A stretch of 64,000 bases of DNA, taken from contig NC_072457.1 in assembly GCF_027596085.1 (NCBI RefSeq), positions 26,286,125-26,350,124 on the forward strand. Reading direction: 5' to 3'. Under the pieces are notes generated by a model. The model searched no databases, was not told where the DNA came from, and worked only from the letters and a program-made list of their open reading frames with translations. The DNA comes from Anoplopoma fimbria (Eukaryota; Chordata; Actinopteri; Perciformes; Anoplopomatidae). Every line of letters starts with the position of its first letter. Positions within the stretch are counted from its first letter, which is position 1. Below are positions 28,424 to 41,300 of this stretch, piece after piece. Made by a program: the position numbers and the translations under genes.

Positions 28424-29035
28424 TGCGGCACCTCGGTCAGCAGAGCACCTCGATGCTGCTCTGCTGCTCTGCTCTCCGGTCAAAGTAGAGCCGAGGGGTC
28501 GCTCTTCAAAACCCAAAAGTTCCCAGATGTCTCCCCAGTCTCTGTGCGGTTATTTCATCAGAACAAAGAGGCAGGTTGGAGCCAAGAGTCCGGACTGATG
28601 TCAGAGACGCTGACGAGGTTATTATGTGAGTGACTGCATGATAAAAGTAGCAACATTAGACCGAAAACTTCTGTCATCATCCGGTCAGGCGACACCCAGC
28701 CTCCGCCGGAGATTGTGGCTCCGCCTCCAGCGACGCTTCCTTCTCTCATTGGTCAGCTGGGACGTCTGTCAATGTACATGTCTTCTTTTATACAATACAT
28801 AGTTTCTGGAAATGACAAAACAGCTGAAAGCGTTCATTGTTTTTCTATAGCTGTTTTGGCAAATGAACACTTACATTTGTTTAAAACTTTTTTTCTTATA
28901 TTTTATATATTTTTGTCCTGTTCGTAATGGCCTTTAAAGGGTGTAATGACGTCCATGTCTGATAAACATACTTATAATTATTATTATATTCCTTTATTGA
29001 TCCCCATGGGGGAAATTCGAGTGTTGCAGCAGCTC

Positions 29036-29725
29036 AACTACACAGACACAGACAATAAATACACATACTATACAACTACACAGACAATAAAACATACTAT
29101 ACAACTACACAGACAATAAATACACATACTATACAACTACACAGACAATAAATACACATACTATACAACTACACAGACAATAAATACACATACTATACAA
29201 CTACACAGACAATAAATACACATACTATACAACTACACAGACAATAAATACACATACTATACAACTACACAGACAATAAATACACATACTATACAACTAC
29301 ACAGACAATAAATACACATACTATACAACTACACAGACAATAAATACACATACTATACAACTACACAGACAATAAATACACATACTATACAGCTACACAG
29401 ACAATAAATACACATACTATACAACTACACAGACAATAAATACACATACTACAACTACAATAAATACACATACACATACTATACAACTACACAGACAATA
29501 AATACACATACTATACAACTACACAGACAATAAATACTATACAACTACACAGACAATAAATACACATACTATACAACTACACAGACAATAAATACACATA
29601 CTATACAACTACACAGACACAGACAATAAATACACATACTATACAACTACACATAGCTACACAGACAATAAATACACATACTATACATACAGACAATAAA
29701 TACACATACTATACAACAACATAAA
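29036..29725. repeat. 32-bp minisatellite
   Basis: About 20 copies of a unit that contains ACTATACAACTACACAGACA followed by ATAAATACACAT. Most copies are identical; several in the second half are shortened. It grows directly out of a reversed LINE 3'-tail-like sequence at 28975-29035. Confidence 0.93.
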
Positions 29726-30683
29726 GATAGAACAGGAATAAAAATGTACATTATAATGCATTATAATCTGGCTTTAGCGCTGCATAATTATAGTTATAAG
29801 CACTCATAAATATTCATAATGCATCATAACAACAATCATAACACATGCAAACGCATTATATCATGATTATAAGGTCAAGTATTATAATACTTAATAATTG
29901 TCACTTTAGGATCATGATATAGCATAATACTCAAGTGGTAATACATTATTATCTTTTTTTATAATAATAAGATTATAAATTACTCTAAGTGGTCATTGTT
30001 TGTTTTAGGTAATGTGAATGACCAACAGTTATGAAGTATTATCATTCTTGACCATATTAGTCATTAAAAAAAGCTTTATAATATCTTATGATTATTGTTA
30101 AAACAAGCAATATGAACTAGTATGAAGGCTTTTAAATAAACAGTGCTTTGATTTTATGTAAGCACATTATAAGTATGTTTATAATGCATTTAAGAGATGC
30201 CCGTTATAGAAAGTCTCACAAAGATGTCTGTCAAATGCAATTTCACTGTAACTGATAATCAACAGTCCTGGTTTTGATCAATAATATAGAAGTTTGTCTG
30301 AACTGTCAGCAATCTCAGTTAGACCAACAAATATAATATCTGATAATGCTAATGTCAATTCAGTATAACATTCCATAGTCTAGCCTCAAAAACACCAATT
30401 GTGTGTGAATATAAAAATACTCACTGTTTTTCTCTGTAACAGGTGGAGGTTATAGTGTATGTTGAACATATTTGTGAGAGCTGAGGCATGGCAGTCGTCA
30501 CACAATCTAATCACTGGCTGGTCCCTTGCTCAACCAGAAGAGGGCGCTGTAAAGCAACACAAGGTAAAAACGACACGTGTTCTCCTACACTAGATGTGTT
30601 GTATTTAATACAAATATGCTGTACACTGGCTGTTCATCAATCGATTAATCAGGGTCGACACTTTTTAAGATAAGGACACTTCA

Positions 30684-30782
30684 TTTATGTTTGTTCAAAG
30701 GAACAAACATAAATAAAAAAAAATAAAAAAAAAAAAAAATGCTATTTTAAAACCAACCACAAGAATTGGTTTTAAAATAGCA
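30684..30782. repeat. Two adjacent perfect hairpins
   Basis: 30684-30696 TTTATGTTTGTTC pairs with 30701-30713 across a 4-nt loop. 30740-30756 TGCTATTTTAAAACCAA pairs with 30766-30782 across a 9-nt loop. They are joined by an A-rich stretch. Confidence 0.75.
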
Positions 30783-31223
30783 GAATTTAATTTAAAACAA
30801 TTTTAATCAGTGACGTGTGAGATTTACTCACAATGACTGACGCAAACGTGATATAAATCATCATATTCAGAGCACATTGACATTATTATTCACATTTATA
30901 TGTCACATCACTACATAGCCATGAACAGATAATAATTAGCTTACTAGTAAACTCTACATTGTACCAAATTATAAGTCCATCACTCAAAAATGTTTCCAAA
31001 ATGACATTTCTTTATTCTGGGTGTATGTAGGCCACATAGGACAAATGCAAATCCCTCACAACAGGCCTGTAACTTCTCAGTTGACATCAACAGGTGAAAG
31101 TCGGTCCATCTTTTGATCCCCAGACTTTGTGACTGTAGAACAGAGAGTCTGCTCTGCTGCTGCAGGATGGGTGTCACCCTGAGACCTACTGATAGAGGAG
31201 TATTCACAGGCCGACCAGCATTT

Positions 31224-31477
31224 TTAATCTGTGTCAGGAGGTGCATTCCTGTCTGTCAAGACATTGACAGAGTACTTCTGGAAATTGATGCTGGCATAGT
31301 GGAGCTGGTCCGCGGGAGGGTTGACGGTTGCATAAACGGACAGAGGTGGGTTTCCTAAGCTCGCCTGCTGGTTCAGCATCTGTATCTCGTCATAGTGGTG
31401 GTCTCCATGATTTTCCTGCAGAGGAAGAAGGGGGGCAGTGAGATAGATGTAATTGTTGTGCGCATTTTCAAACTCAT

Positions 31478-31557
<80 letters not shown>

Positions 31558-31844
31558 CTGTGTTATGTTCATCGTTTGTCCTCTGCCCTGATGATCCCCC
31601 GCGGAACAACACACTAGGAACAAGAACATTTGAGTAGATGGAAACAACAAGATATTTTTATCTTTCAATGTTAATCATCACAGTTAGAATCATGTGAAAG
31701 CTAAGCTTTCCATTTAGGTTTGCCTCTTTAATTCAGTTATTCAGCATTAAAATCACACAATCTGGTTTGTAAGAAAATATAATACCATAACTTTGATACA
31801 CTACCGATAATCCTTTTGCCAATTAAAGGATAATTCAAGAAAAA

Positions 31845-31920
<76 letters not shown>

Positions 31921-34534
31921 ATGTGTGTATGAAGGGATTTGCATGTTTTTTTTGCCAAATTTCCAACCCTCACCTTGAATCCTGGGGAGTCTGTGTTTGC
32001 ACAATATAAACACAAGCACAAGTATCAGTAACAACGGCAGACTCACTACCACAACGGCAATCAGATCTGCAACCAAGAGACAACAGTTGAAGCTGTTAAA
32101 GAATACATGCTGCCGGCAGAGTTTCATTGCGTAAAGGGAGAGGTAGTGTCTGTGTTGGTTTGTGCAGTAGAAGTGTTATGCGTATTTAGGGAGGTGTGAA
32201 CAGCAGCTGTTTGTTAGCAGAAGCAAATGGCCACCGGAGGTCACGAGGTCACCTGTGTGGAGAACTTTACGGGTTGTAGGTGATTCAGTTGTCTGCAGAG
32301 CTGGAAGGTCTAATCTTCTGGTCTTCTGGTCTTCTGGTGAGGGTAAAAAGCCAGAAAGTTCGAGATGTGACAAAAGGCTTCAGACACACACGCACGCACG
32401 TACGTACGCACGTACGCACAAAACACATCGTTTTTAATGCAGGAAGCTTGTCTCAATCCATCAATCTCCCATCTCTGTTTTCACCATCTGTTTGTTTCTC
32501 CTTCATTAGGTTCATTCATAAATACTCAGAAGGGAACAAAGTCCTGCATTTAAATCCATTCAAAGTATGGAAAGCGGAATTAATTTAAAGTATGTGAAGT
32601 AAAATAACTTAGTTACTGTGAAGCAGAATGTCCCCTGTCAGTGATATATTAGTATATAAATGAATTATATTATTTTAATTTAATTACAGATGTGGTCATA
32701 TGCAAGCAAGATTTTTTAAGTTATGACCTTTTAAGATTTTCATCAAAACAACTTTAATTGTTGATAATATTTATGGTCTGCATTTTTTTCTGCAGAAGCT
32801 ATTTGATTATTTACATTCTGTCTTTCTATATAGTACTTTTCATCATTAGTGGCGAGTCCAACATTCCTTCCCTGGATTCAAATTGCACACACACATACCA
32901 GCTTGAGTTGTTTGTCTACGCTGTTAACAGATATACCAGCTGTTCTTCTACTGTGAAGAAGCTGCTCAACTTTCATGTTGCAGCTGGTCCAAAGGAAGCT
33001 AATTTTAACCTCTCTACAAGTATTTATCATCTATGAAAATGTGTAAAAGTATTTCAACTGATCAAGTGTTTTGTATGTTCAATCCTAATTTGATAGTTAT
33101 GTAGTGACTGTAGTTGTGAAAATATGTTGTGAAGTTGAAGTACACTAGTATACTAACTAGCAGAACATTTATATACTCAAGTAGAGTACAAGTATTAACT
33201 TAATTCTAGTTCTTGTGTAAATGTTGCAGTTATTATGCAGTTGTGTGAGACAAAAAGAATATGAACGGCCCTATAAAATAGGTGAATATTAATAACCTGC
33301 AAAGTTCCTACACATCTTTTTATCAACAGCAGACCAGGTGAGTATTGATAAATTAATTGTACTGCATTTGGTTCATAGGTACAAAGTGAATAAGCTATAC
33401 TTGTGTGTTAAAGTTAAAGACAAAAGTGCTCAGTGTACTCACCAACATAAAGGAGGAATTTGGTGTACCCAACATGCTCCCCGGTCCTGGTGGAGCCACA
33501 CCAGTAGGGCCCAGAGTCGCCTGTGCTCAGATTGTTAATGTACACATAGAAGTACTTCTTTCTTTTATTATCCCTTATATCAAACCTGCCTTTAAGCACA
33601 TTTCTCTCCTCCGCTGTTGTACTTATCAGCTGATCACAGTTAGAAGGATTCTCCCCCTTGCACAGGAACTTCTCATAGTTCTCATGGCTGTCTGGATAGG
33701 TGCACTCAATTTGGGCAGTTTCTCCCATACGGTGGTTTAATGCCACTGGTGTGATGTCATCCCCGTCTGAAAACATATATGATTTTTATGTTCAATTAGT
33801 GGATTATTTTTCATACCACAAACACAGTAATTTCTTATTTGATACAACCAAAACATTGTGTAAACGGTATAGCACCCCGTCACTCAGGGTGAAAATAAAA
33901 ATAAATACATAATTATTATTTGTGTATTAAATAATTATTATATAATTATGATAAAGCTAACTTTAACAATGCAGCTGGATAGTTTAATCTATAAATGGTA
34001 AATGGTAATTGACTTGTACTAGTATAGCGCCTTTCTAGTCTTCCGAAGTCTTCTGATTGAGGGACTAACTGTAAGTAGTGAGTATACTGTCAGATACATG
34101 CTGTGGAGTACATTTCCCTTTGCATTGTAGTCAAGAATAAGAATAAAGTAGCATGAAATTAATAAAAAAAAAGATCTTCAAGTAAAGTAACTCAGCAGTC
34201 TTTCAGTTGCCAGGTATATGTTTTTGGTTTTTTTTTGCTGTTATTTTATTTTGACATCCAACAAGCTAGCACGTCTCTACATAACTATTTTTATTGATGT
34301 TTTACTTCTTCATTGTACTTACAGTTTATGTCGACACGTTCTCCTCTGTTTCCTGTGACAGATGATAATCTCAAACTAACTAATAACATTGAAAGAAAAC
34401 AAGAAGTTATTTCTTCATAACACGTCATCAGGTTTTTACCAAAAAACTGTTTTTAGCTCATGAAATAAAAACACATGCAGTATAATATAATTACCTGTCA
34501 TCAAGTGAATTATGATTTTCAGTGATATTCTCAT
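31224..34534 (-). CDS. CD300/CMRF35-like receptor A with ITIM tail (frame unresolved)
   Basis: Likely inhibitory leukocyte surface receptor. Exons: 34495-34534 (MRISLKIIIHLMT, short signal), 33443-33766 (one V domain: IECTY, FLCKGENPSNC, STGDSGPYWCG; the extra Cys pair is the CD300/pIgR hallmark), 32253-32300 (stalk ALQTTESPTTRK), 31974-32066 (TM DLIAVVVVSLPLLLILVLVF), 31556-31613, 31224-31415 (tail). The tail has HHYDEI plus two ITIM-like motifs, LSVYATV and QLHYASI. Joins are phase 1 as far as the TM exon. The 58-nt exon after it does not bring the last exon into the ITIM frame: one base is missing or two too many. Its donor lies inside a (GT)n tract, so a donor four bases farther on would restore the frame. 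Assembly error or real damage is also possible. Confidence 0.75.
31482..31555. repeat. (CA)n microsatellite at a receptor-A splice donor
   Basis: About 37 CA units. On the sense strand the donor of the 58-nt cytoplasmic exon is GTGTGT, supplied by the repeat itself. Confidence 0.93.
31848..31920. repeat. (GT)n microsatellite, receptor-A intron
   Basis: About 36 GT units on the + strand, some 55 bp after the TM exon of receptor A. A third, CACG/TACG-type repeat lies at 32385-32420 near the stalk exon. Confidence 0.93.
33995..34060. repeat. Interspersed-repeat fragment
   Basis: AAATGGTAAATGGTAATTGA followed by CTTGTACTAGTATAGCGCCT is the start of a widespread fish repeat, here truncated within the first intron of receptor A. 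Confidence 0.45.
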
Positions 34535-37242
34535 TGTCTCAGTCCAGTTTTTTCCACCTTACTATGGATTAAATACCACTTTATCAAATATTAAGCAATT
34601 TTTCTCTGCCTTCGTTTGTTACGGCATCAGTGTATTTCTGTCACATCTTCTGTCTCTCTGTGCAGTTTATTTAGGGTGTCACAGCTTCTGCTTTCTGGAA
34701 CGTATTTAGAAATATTTGCATTTTAAAATGAGGATGCATTTTTTTTATGCAGAAAGAGAGAAAGGGAGTAGAGAACTAGACAGATGGAGAGCGAGAGTGC
34801 TGACTAATATTCAGAGTAATTCTTCACCTGCTACATCTCATGATCTGTTTAAACGTGAAACCAAATATGGTTGTACTTCACAGAACAATGTCCACAAAGT
34901 CCCTCGCATCTTTGGATCAAAAACTACTGTAACAAGTAATTGATTTAAACTATTCAGACCCAGGGTCCATTGTAATGGAATCTTAGCCAATTAGATGGTC
35001 TACCATTGGCATATACTACTTTCATTCTATTTAAAGTTCATTTTCAGAGTTCTTTGTTTTGGAAAACACAGTATGTTTTGATGTCCACCACCATGGAAAT
35101 CTATGCTATTGTGACATAAAAAGGTGCCTCATGACAACATTCATCTGATGCTTTATAAATTAAGTAAATTCAATGAAATAATAAAATGTGTTGTTAAATA
35201 AATTGTAGATTCAATTTACAATAAAAAATCCCTACTACTTGTGCCCCATTTTTTCTGTTAATATTTGTGTACATTTTGGCAAAGTGGCAACATTAAAAGT
35301 ATGCTGAATCGGTTATGAACAGCTCCAGTTTGCAGTATACCCTTCAATACAAAGACAACTATCTCTGGATTACTTTGATACTAAAGATAACTTAAAATAT
35401 GATGATTTTCTGGCAAGTTCTGGACCAATAAGGGGCATCCATTTTGTGATTTCTAAGTGGATTCATGAGCGTTAATTTTTACTTTCACAGTATCTTTGTT
35501 TCACAGTTCTCCCCTGGGGAGGCCTCCAAGTCAGTCAACCTCTAAACCATTATAAGTATTGTATCACTTTCCAACGTATTTGCATTTTTTATTATTTTTA
35601 GATGGTCAAAACAACCATTAATGGGAGGATACTTTTCTAGAGTTATAAGCGAGACTTTGAAAGCCAATTTGACACATTGTTCCTCATACAAATGGAAAGT
35701 GGAATAAGCAAGAAAACATAGCTTTGTTCAAGTCAATGCACTCAGAAGTTCTTCTGCTACAGACTGCTACTTTGTCATGTATGACCATTAGCCTTTGGTG
35801 GCTAATGTTACCAACTCTAGACGGATATCGCTGTGGAATTGACACTACTGAGTCTCTTTGTGGAATTAATGATGACTCTTCACTGCCATTTACCATTTAT
35901 CACTATCCTGTAAGTGCCACTTGTAGCCACAGTTGTCACTGTTCAGCAGAAGTTACACAGTCTTCTTTGACACTTTTCAGTTGAACATTCATCATAAAAA
36001 AATTTAAGCAATCATAAACACATTTACTTAAATTAAGTATTATTATTATTACTATTATGAGTGGAATAAAGCGGGGAGATGAATGAAACCTGACTTTTTT
36101 TAAATATGGTGTAAAAGTTATATGGCTTATTGGAGAAAGAATGTAGCACAGTGTATATAACATGGTGGAAGAAATTCAATTTAAAACTCTAGTGAACGAG
36201 CAAAATAACACATTGTAACCATATTTATCAAACCCTCCATCAAACTGCATGGATGGATGATTGACAAGCGAACAAACACAAACAAATCAGGATATAAAAG
36301 CGGGTCAAACAGCTGATCTAATCTTTCTCCAGGGCCGGGGCCGCTGCCTCCGTGTTCAAGGTCTGGACCCAGACAACCTGGTTTGTGGTCACAGAATCAT
36401 TGTGTAAATAATAATGTTGCAGAGACTTGCAAGTTAAATTAAGGTCACTTAGCTATTGCTGTATCCTGTGTGTTTCCTCAGTGTAGTGTACAGACTCAGC
36501 AGCAGCGCAGCAGCAACCACAACAAAAGTACAGCTCCTTTCCTGCCTGTGGTCATAACACTAGAGCGAAGGGAAATACCACATTAGAGTACTTTATACTG
36601 TAAAAAGACAAAAAATGTAATTCAATATATAAAGAGTTGAGCCTACAGTTATCTCTTATCTGTTTACCTGTTGAGTTTTACTTGACAGAAATGTTTATTT
36701 CCAGGACAAAAAACCAAGCCCTCTTAAATTGATCACAACTGCTAATTCTTACTTTTACTTCGTACAAAAATAAACTTGTAAAATACATTTAGTATTTGAA
36801 TAACAAACTATCTTAAAATTTCCCTTTTTAAAACCTGTCAAATACAAACCCATGAAAAAGAAAGAGGTGATATAACAGCATGCTGCACACGGATGGAACC
36901 AATTTCCTGATGATATAGACCTTGTATAAAACTTTTATTAAAACTTGTGTGATTGGCAACAAAAAAGACTATATAAGGATATCCCCAACAATAAGAACAC
37001 ATCCTTGGCATTTTTTTATTACCATGCACCTCAGATTTCCTGTATAATTTGTTGTGTGTGACGTGTTACCTGTATGCACATCAGCATGTGTTGTGAACCA
37101 CAGTCTTGTACTATTGAAGTACTATGGCCCTCTGTCACCAAGTAAAAGGAGCCACCAGAAAACACACAGCATACAGTTTGAGAGGTGCAGGAGCTGTCAA
37201 AGAAAGTGCAGTAATATGAAAGAAAAATAGATAACTTTGACT
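34535..37242. other. Intergenic DNA, receptor A to pseudogene
   Basis: 2.7 kb of AT-rich sequence without recognisable exons, tandem repeats or element ends. A TATAAAAG on the + strand at 36294-36301 is not followed by any coding frame I can support. Confidence 0.5.
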
Positions 37243-37517
37243 TACCTTTGTAAACTTTTAGCTTGATTTATGTTTCAGAATCAAACGTGTATGTATCTAT
37301 TTCACACCAGTATGTTTTGGCATCATTCAGGGTCAGGATGTTTATTTTTCTTTATCCATCTGTGCGTCCTCTCCTTAAACATTTAAACTTGGTTTTAATG
37401 AGAATCATTTTTTGACCATAATAGAGAAACTTAGGACATTTTTTATTCCCAGGGTCATATTGGCAGGAGATGTTAACTAGTCCTCCCTCCTTTGTTGATT
37501 GTTGGTTTTTGACTGCT
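37243..37517 (-). pseudogene. Decayed CD300-like V-domain exon
   Basis: Minus-strand translation shows the family pattern: EGGLVNISCQYDPGNKKCPK, then FLYYGQ, then LTLNDAKTYWCEIDTYTFDS. The cysteine expected in YFCKG/FLCKG is Tyr here, and there are in-frame stops at 37352-37354 and 37268-37270. Splice-like ends remain (acceptor TTTGAAG, donor GTAAGT). No matching signal, TM or tail exon was found, so this is an isolated remnant of a sixth array member. Confidence 0.75.
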
Positions 37518-38370
37518 TCAAATGAAAAAGTAAGCACAGTAGATTACTTTTTGTAAAGGCTATATAACACATTTTTGATGGCCAACCTTGAAGTTATCAT
37601 CACTCTGGTTCCCTCAACAAAAAGCCAATGTGATTTTTTTTTTTCTTAGGATGTTTTGATAATTGCAGAAAACAAGCTGTGTGATAAACACTACTTACAC
37701 GTTTTGTTCTGCAAGATAATATTCAAAAATGAACACCACTTGAATGGAAACCAGAAGTGCAAAAATGCAAACTCATTCACTGGTTTTAGGACTCATTCCT
37801 GCAGCACTCTATTGCCATTTAAAATACACTGAATCTAAATTCAATCAAAGGCTTTCATTCATTTCTGGAAACACTACTGGAGCCCCACAATGAAACAGGA
37901 AATCTTGAGGTTATTGACAAAGCATGGGGACGTTAAGTTAAAGCTATAGGTGTGACACTTGTCCACTATAGCCTATTCCTTTTCTCATACCACCTTCTCA
38001 GTTTCTGTTTCTTTAAAGCTGTGTGAGTTTGTGTGTATTGGTGGTAGGGGTGAACATCTCAATGAAAAAATAATACAGAGATGAAATGATTTATATTGAT
38101 TTGATAATGTTCATTTTATTAGGTTAATCTACTGAACATGATTAGAAATGTTTAGTTATCTATATATTTGCTATGGTAGGATCTGTCATGCATGAATGTT
38201 AAACAATAAATGAATTCAGAATTATTCGAATAATTGATTTACAACAACCTGTGAATTTACTTTTACAGATATGTGTGAATAGTGGGTATTTTCATTTAAG
38301 CATCACACAGACTTTTATAATAGAGAAAAAATACTGCACTTGAGATTATAAGCACTGAGTTTAGACATTT

Positions 38371-41300
38371 CTAAACTGCTGATTTATCTGTTGCTTCGTG
38401 GTTAATGGTGGAGTATGTAAGCTCTGCAGTGCCAGGTGTGTCGGTGCTGGCTTCTGTGTGTTTGTTGAAGCTAACTGTGGTATAGAGGAGGCCGTCTGGT
38501 TGGATCTGAGAGGCGGATGAAACAGATACGTTGGAGTAAATATTGTTTGAGCGATCTCCTTGGTGTTGAACAGTCGACGAGCTTAAGATGCTGGTAGTCC
38601 TGCCGTCTGTTTCTTGATCCTCATTGGCTGTTGAAGAGGAAGTAGTGGTGTGGTGTCCATCTTGTTTCCCACGGGAAACTGTTGAATAGACCGTGTCATG
38701 GTTCTTTCCTGCATGGAGAGTGATGATTTACAAAGTGTTAGATTACTTTCACTCCCTGAAAAAATGCTGCATTAAAAGCAGCAAAAAAAATTATAAAAAT
38801 GTATAAGAAATTGCTGTCCTTTTCTTGAAGAAACCCAGGGAGAGCAGTAGAGGAGAGACCTTTACCATGATAGACATATGACTAAATATAGTGGAAATTG
38901 CAATAATATGCCTTTTGAAAATTACAAATCGAAGAATTGTGTCCCTCTTGTTGCTAGCTAGTCGCCTACACATTAGATACCATGAATTTATTTCATAGTT
39001 TTGATCGTATTTAGTCAACCTCATCCAGTTATTTTAGATTAAGTTGACTAAGAGTCAGGGCTTTTGAATGTTATCCTTGTCAAAGAACATTGGAATTATT
39101 TAAGAAGTTTTAGTCAATGAAAACTGTCAACGTTTTACTTTTTGTTTAAGTCATCAGATTATAGCAAACCTTTTTTAAGTCAATGTAGTCTAAACAAAAC
39201 ATCACCCTGTTACTTTATCCCCAGCCCTGTTGTTGTCATTGTCAACTTTAACTTAAGTAAGTAACTCTGAGTCCTCCTGACTGTTCTCATTGTGAGCTGA
39301 GGACTACAGCGGTAGCCGAAAAAAAAAGTCTTATATTTTGCTCCTCTTTTTTGTCAGCAAAAGTAAATATAGGTTTTGGCAATGTTTTTTTTAAACTACA
39401 TTTTACTTCAGCTTTTTTTTAAAGTTGTTGTTGTTGACGAACATATCTACTCATAGTTCTCTTCAACAAAATCAACACTGGACCACACAACGTTGTGGCA
39501 AACCCTGAAGCCAGAAAAGTCTTTAGCCTTATGCACTCTGCAACTTTAATTCAAGTGATTGGGCGCCGTATTTGAGTCTGGTATAAATGGTTGTTTGTGG
39601 CAGTTGCTATGGATCACTGAACGGTTATTCAAGAAAGTTTCTAGATAATGTGAGGTGGTAGCTCGGTGCTTGTTATAGTGTTCGGGCCTTGGTATTGCTT
39701 GGTTGTTTGGGATAGTTGTTCAGGTTAATCTGTTTTCTACAATGGGTGTTTCAAATGGCCATCATGTTCTGAAAATATTCTCATATGAGTCTGTTTTATA
39801 CCAGAAGATGCTTGGATGTCTCTTTTTCGATGTCTGAAAAATACTAAAAGGACCATCGCCAGTGCCAGCACAACCACCCCGAGACCTGCTCCAATGTACA
39901 CCAGCTTATCTGAAAAACAGACAACATATGACATATCAGTGATGACATATCACTCACATCTTTGTCTCTCTCTTGCAATCTTATAAGTACCTGGGTGTTC
40001 ACTTGAACAATAAACTGGACTGGACTAATCATTCAAATGCACTGTATAAAAAGGGTCAGAGCAGACTCTATCTGCTGAGGAGACTGAGGTCCTTTGGAGT
40101 GCAGGGAGCACTCCTGAGGACTTTTTTCAACTCCGTGGTGGCATCAGCCATCTTTTATGGAGTGGTCTGCTGGAGCAGCAGCATCTCAGCAGCAGACAAG
40201 AAGAGACTGAACAAGCTTGTCAGGAAGGCCAGCAGTGTGCTGGGGTGTCCATTGGATACGGTGGAGGTGGTGGGAGACAGGAGGGTGATGGCCAAGCTGT
40301 CATCCCTGATGAACAACACCTCCCACCCCATGCAGGACGCCCTGGCAGCTCTGTGCAGCTCCTTCACCACCGGCTGCTTCACCCCCGGTGTGTGAAGGAG
40401 AGGTACCGCAGGTCCTTCCTTCCTGCTGCTGTCAGGTTGCACAACCAGCTCTGCTCCCGGCAGACCACATGACACATGACAATAAAAACACTGTGCAATA
40501 ATAGTTAATATAGTTTTTTTTTCTGTCTGTAAATATTATATTTCAGTTATTGTGTTTTTCTACTGTTTTTATTGCTTATTTATAATACTTGTTTTTTTAT
40601 TTTATTTTTATTTTTTTATTTTCATTTTTTATTTTTATCTTGTCTTTCTTTACTATGTCTCTTGTGTGCACTTTAACTCTATGCTGCTGTAAGCCTGCAA
40701 ATTTCCCCGCTGCGGGACTAATAAAGGATTATCTTATCTTATCTTATCTCACACGCACAAACATCCAGATAGTTGCTTACTAGTAGTATTTAATTGCAGC
40801 AAGTTGTTAGGATCCTGTGTGCTTTCTGAAAGAAATAAGAAAGAAATATATTAATTTTGTTCCTTGTCTCTCAGTCAAATTGTATGTGCTGTGATGGCGT
40901 CTCATTTCTTTCCTTTTATAACTGTCTGTTGCGAAAAAATAGGAAGATCAGTTTGAGACAGACTGTTGTGAAATATTGATCATTTTCTAGTCAAAAGGAA
41001 ATGGAACAAAGGTTTTCATCTTTGAAGTGATAAAGAATAACAACGTCATGAAAGCTATTCATATACAGTGCTGAATCAACTCACCCTTTATGACCGTGAG
41101 GACTACTTCATTATATGTGTCCACACCAAGTCTCTCTATTCCACACCAGTAAGTTCCTGAGTCTTGCATTGTCAGATGTAAGATGGTCACGTTGAATGTG
41201 TTTCCTTTATCTGCAATGTGGTATTTATCTGTCTTTGTATCCTTACTTGTCCTGCTTGTGATTAGGACGTCTTTTTCATCACACGCTCCCTTGCAGAAAT

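Larger units (their letters stand above)
28424..31223. other. Intergenic DNA between DNM2 promoter and receptor array
   Basis: Contains the DNM2 5' UTR/promoter, a reversed LINE-type tail at 28975-29035 (CCTTTATTGATCCCCATGGG), the 29.0-29.7 kb minisatellite, an AT-rich stretch with many TTATAAT-like words (29740-30200) and two hairpins near 30.7 kb. No coding exon was recognised. Confidence 0.6.

Noticed and set aside
28424..28516. Upstream in-frame ATG giving DNM2 a 31-residue N-terminal extension
   Set aside because: The extension has no counterpart in dynamins, which start MGNRGME; it is read as 5' UTR.
36294..36400. TATAAAAG and a CTCCAG acceptor-like site on the plus strand
   Set aside because: No open frame or second exon follows, and the bases after it look like unique noncoding DNA.
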